Shown here piece by piece: positions 11,590-22,812 of a stretch of DNA of 64,000 nucleotides. The stretch comes from Sebastes aleutianus (taxonomy: Eukaryota; Chordata; Actinopteri; Perciformes; Sebastidae). The stretch spans positions 9,973,013 through 10,037,012 of the forward strand of contig CAKAKS010000022.1 in the NCBI GenBank assembly GCA_916700875.1, in the 5' to 3' direction. How positions within the stretch are numbered: the stretch's first letter is position 1; every line of letters starts with the position of its first letter. The translations under genes were made by a program, and so were the position numbers. The notes beneath the pieces were generated by a model, which saw only the letters and a program-made list of their open reading frames with translations, searched no databases and was not told where the DNA came from.

Positions 11590-12051
11590 ATGTGTCACGC
11601 TTGGTTAAATACAGCAGCAGAGATTAAATAAATAGCGATTAAATCTTGTAATTTAAAGTTTGACCTTGAAACCCACCTTGTGAAGCCTAATGCCGTTAAT
11701 TGTAGTTTCTATTATTGAGCGCTGACCATAAATTCCCCCGCTCACAATAGTCTGTCTACATTTACTGTCGGTTAATTAGGATCAGCTTTTGCAGCAGTTT
11801 GCAAATAAAGTACCGCTCAGCCTGTTTGTGTGTGTCAGTGTCACAGTCGGGCGGTTTTTGTTCCTTGAAAAAATCGTGAATTATAGCCTGAAGGTGAACA
11901 GAGCGACCCACATAAACGCATCCGCACCATCGGCGGTGACGAGAGAGATAGATGGGGCTTGAATAGAGATGGAGAGATGAGGGGAAGGGAGGAACCTGCT
12001 CGCCGCTTTATCGGCCCCAACTCGTTTACGAGGGCGACCTTGTGCTTAACG

Positions 12052-12116
<65 letters not shown>

Positions 12117-13284
12117 TGGAATTGCAACTTCACCGTCGTCCACCCTGATAAGCATACCCTGGAAAGAGTGCAAAGACACAGGCACACACTGTGCTTGGGG
12201 ACCAGCTGAATCCTCTTAGCCTTTTCCTCTACATGAAGGACACTGCAGCACTCTTCCACATCAGTGAGGGCAATAGTATAATGCTCTCATGCACTCGCAC
12301 TGTACTGTCTCACAGTATATCACTCACTGCATTCATCTCATCTTTAATTCTCTTTCTTTCGGTGTTTTTTCCCCCTATTCTTTTGCTCTCAACTCTACAT
12401 TTCAGCTGCTTTTCTACTAGATTTGAAGGACAAAAACTCACTGTTAGAGAGAATAATGAAGGTATAGGGCATCGATTTGTGTGCTCACATTCTTAGACAA
12501 ACACTTTTCTGAAATCATTGTTGAACCTGAGGCCAGAAGACTGAATGTTTCATAATTCAAGCAGCAGGAAAAAGGATAAAGGGTTTCTATTGTCCTTGCC
12601 GCGTCTTTGTTTGCCGTTCCCCAGTTGCACCTCTCACTTTAAAAAAAAAAAAGAAAATAGCCAAACTACATATTGAATTTCGGTCTGTCTGTGAATACTG
12701 CAGGCGGCCAGCCAGATAGCCAGTGGCTGTATCAATAGACGCGTCATTACCTGTCTCGTTATTTGGCTCCTGTACTTCTTTCTTCTCTTGGCTCGTATTT
12801 TTTCGCCTTCTCTCTACCAGTCTATTGTTCTAATAAACAACAGTTTGGTTCGCAGTTTGGTTTGAATTTCTCACTCCGCTTTATCCAGTCGGCACAGTCC
12901 AAACTGTGATTGCCAGAGATGACGAATGGAGAGAGAGAGAGGATTATGAAAAAGAAACGTTCAGACAAATAGTTGATATTTTGAATTGAGGGTTTTTGAG
13001 TTTCTGTGTAATATTGACTAAGTTATTGAATGAGGGCCAGAGTAGTAGGGCGCACTCAATAGCTCAATTGTTGCCTGGCAGTTGGACCCATTTTAGTCTT
13101 GTTCTGGCTTTTTTTTTTATCACAAACATGGAGGTTATATAAAGAGAACACCCCTACTAGTCACTTAAAGGTCTACTTTAAATTCAAATTAATTGCTCTT
13201 TGCTTATTAAATATGAGATGAAAAAAATTTTTTGAAAAAAGTGAGACTTGAAATTTCGAACATGAGACAATTGTCACGTTTCAC
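11590..13284. other. Unassigned intron around the (TG)29
   Basis: Only the microsatellite is recognised. Confidence 0.6.
12056..12113 (+). repeat. (TG)29 microsatellite
   Basis: An uninterrupted TG dinucleotide run of 58 bases. Confidence 0.98.
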
Positions 13285-13698
13285 CCATAAACTGTATATA
13301 ACAAGTGGACGGGTCACCATGACGTCACTCGTTGGTTTATGAATAAGACATTTTTAGGCTACCCAAATGATACAATTGACTTTCATAACACACTCCAAAA
13401 GGGTTAAAGTTGTAAGACGAAAACACGTACAACTCCTAGACCTAAAGCATCCCCTGCTTTATGGTCTATTTGACTCTAAATGGGACCATCATTTACTAAA
13501 TAAACATCATGTTGTATTGAAGAAGACTTGAAACTAGCGATTGAGACCATAAACTCATGTTTACAATGTTTACTGAGGTAATAAATCAAGTGAGAAGTAG
13601 GCTCATTTTCTCATAGACTTCTATACAATCAGACTTCTTTTTGCAACCAGAGTCGCCGCCCCCTGCTGGCTATTAGAAAGAATGCAAGTTTAAGGCAC
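13285..13698 (+). repeat. Family D dispersed repeat
   Basis: Starts CATAAACTGTATATAACAAG, contains GGGACCATCATTTACTAAAT and CCCCTGCTGGCTATTAGAAA. Shorter than the copy at 61854. Confidence 0.7.
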
Positions 13699-13729
13699 CC
13701 GAGGTTGCCCACTGGTTTTACCTACGAAT

Positions 13730-14345
13730 GCATATATATTTTTTGTTATAATTTGCTTTTATTTTAAAAAAAGTAGACCAATAATCATTGCCATAACAAA
13801 CACAAAGTATCAGAGTACATCTACCCCTACGAGGACCAATAAAGGTCATTCCCCCACCCGCCTATGTGGCGACCAGTACCCACCCTTCCCTTCCTGTAAT
13901 AGTTCTACATTGCATAGTACAAAGATTCATAGTTTTACATCAATACAGAAGTATGCCATACATGTACAATATATTCAGGCCAGCAGATGTTTTAACATCT
14001 GCTGCTGCAGCGGTCCAGTCCTATAGATTGTTCCATGTATAGTATGTTCAGAAAAGACACCAGCTATTGTGTACGGGTGAGTGAATGAGGAGGATTCCAT
14101 CTTTGAGCTAATATTTTTTTTTTTTTACCGCTGTTAAAAAAGACCTGCAAATATAATACGAGATTTGGAGGTCGACATATCCAGTGATGAGGTATCGTTC
14201 AAAATCAACAGCCTGGGACAACAGGGGCAATTGCACGCCCAATAAATCAGAAAGGGGAGAAGATACTACTTCCACCCCAGAACATAATACATAAACGGGG
14301 CCAAGAGTACATAGATGACAGATTGAAGAGGGTTCGAGCTTCACG
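13730..14345 (-). mobile_element. Possible 3' end of an L1-like LINE, decayed
   Basis: On the - strand an open frame (14344-14108) reads MKLEPSSICHLCTLG, then a stretch ending LGVQLPLLSQAVDFERYL. The Cys-His-Leu-Cys followed by a loop and Leu-Gly-Val-Gln-Leu-Pro recalls the extreme C-terminus of fish L1 reverse transcriptase proteins. About 370 bp of AT-rich, tail-like sequence follows, ending in AAAATAAAAGCAAATTATAA. This is from memory of the family; no catalytic motif is present. Confidence 0.4.
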
Positions 14346-15380
14346 AGGTGACGGTAAAGTCTATATATAACTACGTATAATAAGATCGGAAAATACCCCG
14401 GCTTTGACCGGAGTTTTTTTATTCTCCAAGCGCCGTCTTGTTAATCCTCCTTCGGTCAGCTGATTCTCCTCCATCTCGCCGTTCCGCCCCATGAGGCAGC
14501 TTCATTTTTATTGCTTATCTCTTAATTTACTATTATTGTTGTCTCTCCTCTCACCATTCTTTTCACTTGACCGGCATTTTATGTCCCTCACTAAATTAGT
14601 ATTTGCACACACTTTCTATCTCCCTTTCTTTGTGTTGTTGTCACGATTTGTCTTTCATTACCCCAACTTGCACACGCTTTGTGATTTTGTGTACACGCGT
14701 TACTTTCGCTAACCCCTTTTTAGCCTGACCCACAAGGAAAACACTCTAACACACACACACATCCCCATGCTGCGTCGCCTTCTGAGCAGCTGGCCGCTAG
14801 GTGTTTGTTATCTAAACATGAACACTGTTTGACACTGTAACCAAAAAAAAAAGGCGTGCGGTTGGATTCAGAGGCAAAAATGAACAGTCAAATTCATTAG
14901 CAACAACTAAATTCTGCCCTTATCTGAAAGCTATTTTTGTATAAAAACATGCTTAAAATAAATACTGACATGTAATGCTAAAATAATACCAGAATTATAT
15001 CATTGTTTCAGTCTGACCTAGATAGTGCCCAGTGCTAGAAACAGTCGTCTATGTCCTTCACCATATGTTGGTTGAATCTCTGATGAGGGCGGCCCGAGGA
15101 AAATGCCTCCAGGCCTCTCTATGCTTTATTGATGCTCAGATTGATCCTATTCCGTTGATGACTGTGACACGACAGCGTAACATATTGACAGCTTTGACAG
15201 ATAAATACACATTCGTCTATCTTTGTGTCTCCACATGCATACATTAGATGGAGTTAAGCGGTGTATTGATGTTGTTTTGCATCGCAGGCGGCGTCAACTG
15301 TAGCTCTATACTTGTAGCTTTCTCACACCCTTTGGATCTATGCAGAGGAATTATTTTCTAACATAAACGCAAGAAGGTCG

Positions 15381-15419
15381 ACGTGTGTGTGTGTGTGTGT
15401 GCGTGTGTATGTGTGTGTA
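15381..15419 (+). repeat. Imperfect (TG)n microsatellite
   Basis: GTGTGTGTGTGTGTGTGTGC, then GTGTGTATGTGTGTGT. Confidence 0.93.
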
Positions 15420-17065
15420 CAGGCAAGCGCAGAGCAGATACCAGGCTTTCACTCTTGCTAATGGTTCCCTTGACAACACAGCAGTTGCTACACATCGACG
15501 CTGTCTTGGCTGTAGGGTTTTCATACCACAAAGACACGCACACACAACGAGGCATGCACATGCACACGCTGAAGTCATCTGTCGTGATGAAAAAGAGCAG
15601 GGTTGAGTCGGTCATCGCGCCTTTTCTCCCCCAATCCCGGTCTCAGAATTTACATATGCAGACCCTGCAGTTCACACCGACCACCTTCTATGTGTGCGTC
15701 TCCGTGTTTCACGTCAGTTCGCCGTCACGTGCTCGCTTTATTGAGTCGTCAACGTCTGGCCCCTGCTGCGTCGAGGGCACACCTACCTAGACCTCCCATC
15801 TCATCTCTGTCTTGTACCTTTTTCTTTCTCCTCTCAACTTTCTTTTTATCTGTGCGCATATATATGTGTGTACCTGACGTGAGCTGCCTCAAAGATGTGA
15901 ATAAATAAGCGGCAAATAAAGGCCAAAAAAAAGAGGAGATTTGAAGCGGTAATCCTCCGGCAGCTTACCCCAGCATAACGTCCTCACGCCCGCACCCCCT
16001 TATCCCCATCTCAGCATCTCCTCCCGTCCACCTCTTCTCTCATTCCATTTCTTTATATCCCTCACCAACAAGAGAGAGGCTATCTCAGCGGCTGTGTCAG
16101 CGATCGGCATCTCCCCCCCACCTCCCTCCCTCCCTCCCTCCTCTCTCCCTCTTTTTTTCTCTATGTTTTCCCAGAGGAGAGTCGGGGGCATAAAGGGAAG
16201 AACAAGCCTGGCAAAATCTTTTCAAAAAAAAAAAAAACGACGGGGATTGGGCTCTCAGCTTTGAATTCAGACAGATAAAGCTAATGGCAGAAGTGGGCGA
16301 CAGGCAGAGAGCTGTGTGTATATGTGCTTCAATTGAGGCCAGCTATAGAAATGTAGTTTCTTTAAACCCCTTTGCTGGCTGAGTCTCTCTCTCTCTGAAT
16401 GTGCAGGGGTGTATGCAGGGGAAGTTCCAAGAAAGGCTGGCCGGGGCACTGCAGTTTCTTTTAAAACGCTTTCGTTGCCAGCTGAATCTCTCTTAAAGCG
16501 AGAGCGTTTGCTGCTGTGTGTGTGTTCAGTACGGCTTGTCGGAAAAGGTGATCAATACTTCTGAGGCCCACAGTACATTTCATTATCTTTCATAAGGGGG
16601 CTTCTGTCCACAGACACATTTTTTAAAGCCACTTTCAAAGCCATTTTATAGGTATAGGTTTTGATAGCCTGCATGTCCTCCCGTTGCTAAACATCATGGG
16701 AGCTGTAGTTTTCAGGAGCTGTGTTGTTGTTGTTAGCACCACAGCCTCTGGTGTTCCTATATCGCTGACATTTAGCACCTAAAGTCTGACACACCCACAG
16801 AAACGCTCGCTTCCCTCGTACATTTTCTACCGCCGCTCCATATTGTTTCGTCTGCCACCTCATAGCAACTCGTTTTCCACTTTTGGCTGAGAAATTGACG
16901 CCTCAAACACACACGTGTACATCCACACACACACACACACAATCACACACACCGAGTTATTATCTCCTGGAACAATACTAATAGATGCATGTACTGCTGT
17001 GAGCAAACAGTTTGTGCCTCTGCTGCCAACAGAGTGGGAGGGTGAACGCTTGCCAAGTCTCCTCA

Positions 17066-17116
17066 TTCCTCCTCTCCTCTCCTCTCCTCTCCTGTCCTCT
17101 CCTCTCCTCTCCTCTT
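17066..17116 (+). repeat. (TCTCC)n pentanucleotide repeat
   Basis: About ten CTCCT units with one GTCCT interruption. Confidence 0.95.
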
Positions 17117-17777
17117 CCGTATTTTCTTCTTTACTTTGATCGTTTCCCTCCTCTGCTTACTCTCATCTCATGAGCTGCATCCACATCCTCCTCTTCTCCT
17201 CTTCATAGTATTAAACTCCCACCAGAGTAGTAACTCTATAGGTTTTCCGCGTCTCATATCACTCTTGCGTTGTACCACCTACTTACTCACTTGTGGCACT
17301 AATCCCTCATGTTTACACTCTTCCTGCACATCCCCAACTCAGACTCTCGACTTGGTTTGAAGTAATTTTTTACTGCAACAACAACAACAACAAAAACCGT
17401 AATTGATGGACAAACACGAGCCCGCTCGCACATACGCGTCTTTGATGTGTGTCGTCCCTCGCTCCAGCTAATTAAACACGACCAGAGAGCGTTGAGGGGA
17501 GAAGAGCGGTATAACTAGCTGTCTAATTATTGGCTCCCCCGTTGGGCAGGTACTCTTATATCAGCCAGGGCCAGCGAGGTCACGCTCAGCTCGGGGCCCA
17601 CACACAGCGCTTCTTTGAAAGGTCTAACGCTGCCCTGAAAACAATTATTGTTCATAAAGCACTTTTGCTTTTCTAATAAGAATAAGTACATGGCACTACA
17701 CATGCTATGTAGATGTAGACATACATTACTGGCACTTAACATGTGGTGCTAAAGGATCTGTCCTTTATCACCACTTA

Positions 17778-18090
17778 TTAAGCAGCTTTGTTGAATACTC
17801 GATTCTGTTTGGTCAATCACGGCGTTCTACGGTCTGTTATTTCTTTTTAGCAGTCCGTTGCTATGTATAATAGGCCGTTGCTATGTATAACAGACCGTTG
17901 CTATGGGCGCAGTTCTGATCTTGGACTTTGGCGTACCGTATTTGTGTCAAATTATTGATTTCTTAAGTAAGTAGTCGTGAAAAAAGCGGGATAATGTACA
18001 GCTAGCAGATCATTGTTGTGAGATAAACCCCTTAATCGCCTCATCGGGGTTTATTTCACAATAATGACCTGCTCACTGTACATTATTCCT
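17778..18090 (-). mobile_element. Family B element with palindrome, reverse orientation
   Basis: AGCAGCTTTGTTGAATACTC through CAAATTATTGATTTCTTAAG is the reverse of the body at 5569-5760. It is followed by the palindrome at 17986-18090 (GCGGGATAATGTACAGCTAG; TTCACAATAATGACCTGCTC). An imperfect 27-bp direct repeat lies outside it (17740-17766 and 18139-18165). Confidence 0.75.
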
Positions 18091-18187
18091 TACATGTTGC
18101 GCCAGTAATGCCAGCAATTTATGTCTACAGCTACAAAGCATGTGGCGATTAAGGATCTGTCCTTTTGTTGTGAAATTGCAGCCTGCC

Positions 18188-19016
18188 TTAAAGGGTAACT
18201 TATTTTTTTTTTCAACCTGGATCCTATTTTCTCAGGATTTTGTGTCTGACTGACTAATGGGGACAACAATTTCTGAAATGTCTCCAGTATTGAGGCAGAG
18301 CACTGTAGACGGCAGCTGCTCATGGGCTGCAATGTAATCCTATTGGGGCAAGCTGGCACCGTCAATTACGTCCACTAAAAGTGCTTGTTATTGTCATGAA
18401 AGGCTTTGAATATTATAAGTGTCTGATATTATGAAAAGAGTCTCGCTCAAGGAGAAGTCTCGTTCTGAAATCTGGCGAGGTGACGTGTTGCCGGAAGACA
18501 ACGGTGGAATAGCGGAATATATGTCAGTGCCTGCCAGGCAGTTTGTTGTGTTGGAGTACAGAAAGCGTAGCTTACTGTTAAGATTTTCAATGTCATGGCT
18601 GAATATCTAGATGATTTTGACAATGTGGATGATGTGGTCTTTGAATTCGATTTATCTGAGCCACAACAAGACTTCTCCTTGAGCGGGACTTGAACACAAT
18701 AACAAACAGACCAGATCAAGCGAAAGGTAAGAAAAACTTTTTATTTCTCTGAAGGGTCCCCTCCATAATGTTGTCAGGCACGTATAATAACAATCTGCGC
18801 CTGTCAGTTGCAAAAACAAGCACTTTTTGTGAACGCAACAGCTCATTGACGCTGCTCACTTGCCCTTGCAGTTTATTTCGCGGCTGCCTGTTACAGCGCT
18901 GACCCTCGAACTGGACCAATTTGAAAAAACAAAAAAAACAAATGTTGTCCCCATTTGTCACTTAGACACAAAAACATGGGAAAATAGGGTTGAAAAATAC
19001 CAAAGTTACCCTTTAA
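18188..19016 (+). mobile_element. TTAA-flanked DNA transposon with long inverted ends
   Basis: TTAAAGGGTAACTT at the left and AAGTTACCCTTTAA at the right are perfect inverts. Similarity continues inward for some 50 bp (TTCAACC, TATTTTC, TTTGTGTCTGA / TTAGACACAAAAACATGGGA). 829 bp. The TTAA duplication suggests a piggyBac- or Kolobok-type element. It contains a short acidic ORF (18595-18693) and a donor-like site (AAAG|GTAAGA at 18727). Confidence 0.75.
18595..18693 (+). pseudogene. Relic of an acidic transposon-carried ORF
   Basis: ATG begins MAEYLDDFDNVDDVVFEFDL and continues SEPQQDF to a stop after 32 codons. The acidic start followed by Glu-Pro-Gln resembles, from memory, the N-terminus of mobile-element proteins annotated in fish as P2X7-like C-terminal-domain proteins. 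The expected Phe-Glu-Pro-Glu stretch appears to be lost to a frame change. Identity is tentative. Confidence 0.3.
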
Positions 19017-20012
19017 GTCCTTCCTTTACTCTGTTTATATTTGCGAGGTTTAAAATTTCCAACTACATCTTCATATTTCTAATTTCTTCCTTCGTCTCCA
19101 GTGACTCACATTTTAGGGTTGTCCCAGTGCAGCTCTAGAGGATCTCACAAAGTAAAAGTCTTAGTGTTGTCTGACATTGATAAGCAGCTACTGGATTAAA
19201 ATGCTCTTTGCTGTCTCTCTTTTTCACTGGGATGGCATATGCTTTGATCAGTTTTTTTATGCGGAGGTGGCGTAGTTCGACTGGCACAGGTTCACCTGCA
19301 GCGACTCCCACACAAGCTCTTTCATATCGGCATGCAGTCACACATCTGTATTTCAAGTGTTTTTTGGACTGAATCCCATCAACACGACCAAAAAAACACT
19401 GGACATTTGTTCAATAACTAAACTGCTATATGTATGCAAATTAACATCATTTTTTTGGGAATACAATTTCGTAAATTCGAACAAACATATCTCCTACACC
19501 ACACACAAACAGACCACTTCTTCTCCTCTTTTATGCTGAAGTCCAATCAGATTCATTTGAAGTCTGAATAAAAGGGAAAAAGGGATGAGCTAAATGTTTG
19601 CAAACAGTCTTACTGATTCGCTGCCGTCTTAGATCTGCCAGCAAAACCCCACCGCATCCTTTTCTATTCAGTAACAACTGTGTGTTTTAAAAAAAGGGCT
19701 TTTGAAAACACTATTAATTTAGGATCCATTAAAACGTGTGGCCTGGACCCCGCCTGTCTCACGAAAACAGCTTGAGCTTATTTACCCTCTCTTTCTGTTT
19801 TGGAGTATACTGAAGTTGCACTTGCATCGCATTCCGCTTAGTAATTAAACAAAGTCTGACACATTTCCAAACGCCCTCCTGCTAAATAATAAAAAACTCA
19901 AGTGGGGCCAAAAACACTTCACTACCTACAACGCCATGAGGCTTTGCTTGTCCACTCCAAACAGAGGTTGCGTATTGATTTGTTTGATCTTTAAAGATCA
20001 CTGCTGACCCAC

Positions 20013-20056
<44 letters not shown>

Positions 20057-22269
20057 TCCAACACACACAGCGGTTTGCTGCAGCGGCTGAATAATTCCAC
20101 CACCGCATGAAAACTGTGTTTCAGCCCCATGGATGCTCTACGCAGCTCAGTCAGAGCTTTCATCTTGACGTTTGCTTTCATGTTGCAGCTCTGCCGTGCA
20201 CGTTTTTCCTCAGCAAGTCTTTGACATTAGCACACTGCTTGTCATCTTGAAGTCCACGTCGGTGTAAATTCACGATCCCTGCAGTTACTACAGAGCGAAT
20301 TTGAGCTCTCCCTTAATGTGTCAGATAGCGATGGGCTTCTTATCTATCTAGCAATCACCGTTTCAATTCTCCCCCTTTCTTGTTTCTTCACTCTCCTTTT
20401 CTTTGCCCACTTCTCTCTCTCCTCTGCGTTTTTCAATCTAGCACCGACCGTCCTCTGACATACTAAATCAGGGTGTCATAGATAATGCGTCGCCCTCGCT
20501 ACCCACCTCGCTTAATTCTCTCACGCTTGTCTGTCTCTCTTCCTCGCTGCCTTCCCTATACTTTAACGTCTTGAGCAATGCAGGAGGCCATTTTGTCACC
20601 CCAATTCCACCCCTCCACAATCACCAAAATGTCTACACCCCAGATATATTCTCATCCTAGAAAAAGATGAACACTCCCTGTAACTCTCAAACTGCTTTTC
20701 CTTCTCATGTAACATCAGTCTCCAGGTTTGTAAGAAAGCATCCTTTACCCTCACTTCTTTCCTTTAGACTGTACATGCAGCAAGAATGCAAAGATATTCT
20801 TTTCAGCACACTGTGTAAGTGCCATTTCTCATCTTTCTCTTCATCCTTCAGAAGAACATATATACAGACACCTGACTGCATGTCGACGGTTAGTACAGTT
20901 GCCTCGCTTGTTGCTTATTTCGGTTATAAATGATGAAAGAAAACAACATGCTAATACGAGTCTTGAGTTGATGGACTGTGTTTATGTGTGTCTGTGTTTG
21001 TGGGTGAGTGAATCCTGAGCACAGTATCCTTGGTGACGCTGCGCCTGTGATCATGATTTCTCTCCACTCCGTAAATCTCGACAAAAAGCAGTGAAATTAA
21101 TGGTCAATGACTTCATTTTTTCTGCTCTGTGTGTACGTGCATGTGTTTTATTTGTGTTTGCGCGCACAAAAAAAACCCCTCAACAAAACCCCCTTCCTCC
21201 TCACATATGTCTACCACGTTTGCTGCTCCCAGTAGACGTGATTTACTACACACACCTCAACCACTGGACGGGATCATAAAAGCAAGGCTTCTTCGTCGTC
21301 GCCGGCTTGCTAAGAAAACACAGGGATGTTTGTCACCCGCCAAAAGGCCAATAAACTCACAGGGAGTAACACACTCGAGCGGGTCCTCAACATGGCAGAA
21401 ACCGCCTCGCACGAGCCACCTGCCATTCCAGTCTCAGCTTGAGCAACAGAATCTGTGTAAATTTGACCACAGTGTGTATCCAATAAAAATGTGTTGCCTT
21501 GCACCTATTCAACACTGCAGCCTCGACGGCACTGGGCTCATTGCCAACGGTATACTGTGATGAAATTTTTTTTATCCTCCGCCTCTGTTGACCTCCGTTA
21601 CAACAAATCATACCACCAGCTGGTCACTGAATATGGCTATTTACATCGCTTTTCACACGGTCAAAATGAGATGCACCAGCAAAACATCAACTTGCCTCCA
21701 GCCCACCAACACCTTCCGCACCTTCTTGCTTTACGTTTCTTGATATTTCAAAGAAAACGGAACGCGTACTGTTAATAATATGTATTCTCCGTATATAGAA
21801 AAGAGTTTGTTTAATCATCTAATTAGCAAAGACACCATAATAAAGCCAAATATTAAAGCCACGGTGAGTTTGTATATGATCACGGCCCTGCTCGTCTCCC
21901 ACCTTTGACTCCGCATCCCGTCCAAGTCCCTCTATTTGACATTAGGACCGAACAACTCCGTGGCCCTGACTCATGTTGACTCACAAGGCAGCACGCTCCC
22001 AGGCCTGCTTAGAATAGCCTCCTGTCTGCTCCACTAGCACACTGGCTAGTGCTTACACACACAAACCCCTTGCACATGTAGCACACACTCCTAGCATGGA
22101 TGCAGATTTTAAGGCAGGTTCTGTTATCGCCCATTGGCTACAGTATGTTAATTATCAATAAATCAATAAAAGCTTTTAAAAAACAAATGAGTGAAAACAC
22201 AATTAAGGCAATTGGCATGTGCTATTTTGCCACATTGATATTAAGCAAATTATAAAATAGTGTTCAAAT
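19017..22269. other. Unassigned intron
   Basis: (CA)20 at 20016. Open frames at 21091-21775 are low-content and not recognised. AAATATTAAAGCCACGGTGA (about 21850), with TAATTAG cores nearby, may be non-repetitive regulatory DNA. Confidence 0.55.
20016..20055 (+). repeat. (CA)20 microsatellite
   Basis: An uninterrupted CA run of 40 bases, with shorter CA stretches after it. Confidence 0.97.
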
Positions 22270-22812
22270 TAGGGCTGTCAATTAAGATATTAACACATTT
22301 TTTATTTGTTCAAAATTTTCCTTAAAGGGAGATTCGTCAAGTATTTAATACTCTTATCAACATGGGAGTGGACAAATATGCTGCTTTATGCAAATATATG
22401 TATATATTTAGTATTAAAAATCAATTAATAACACAAAACAATGACACATATTGTCCAGAAACCCTCACAGGTACTGCCTTTAGCCTAAAAAATATGCTCA
22501 AATCATAACATGGCAAACTGCAGCCCAACAGGCAACAACAGCTGTCAGTGTGTCAGTGTGCTGACTTGACTATGACTTTCCCCAAACTGCATGTGATTAT
22601 CATAAAGTGAACATGTCTGTAAAGGGGAGACTCGTGGGTACCCATAGAACCCATTTTCATTCACATATCTTGAGGTCAGAGGTCAAGTGACCCCTTTAGA
22701 AAATGGTCATGCCAGTTTTTCCTCTCCAAAATGTATCAAAAGTTTGGAGCGTTATTTAACCTCTTTCGGGACAAGCCAGTATGACATGGTTGATACCAAT
22801 GGATTTCTTAGG
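22270..22812 (-). mobile_element. Family A hAT-like element, truncated
   Basis: It starts with an intact TAGGGCTGTCAATTAAG end, then shares the body of the 608-1278 copy in reverse (AAACCCTCACAGGTACTGC; CTTGAGGTCAGAGGTCAAG). The opposite end is missing; similarity fades near 22812. Confidence 0.75.

Larger units (their letters stand above)
14346..17739. other. Unassigned intron
   Basis: Holds the (TG)n at 15381 and (TCTCC)n at 17066. A stretch with CCAGCTAATTAAACACGACC and GTCTAATTATTGGCTCC (17464-17540) looks single-copy. No genes. Confidence 0.6.

Noticed and set aside
21129..21560. 143-codon open frame on the + strand
   Set aside because: No motif; neighbouring frames of similar length on both strands suggest chance.
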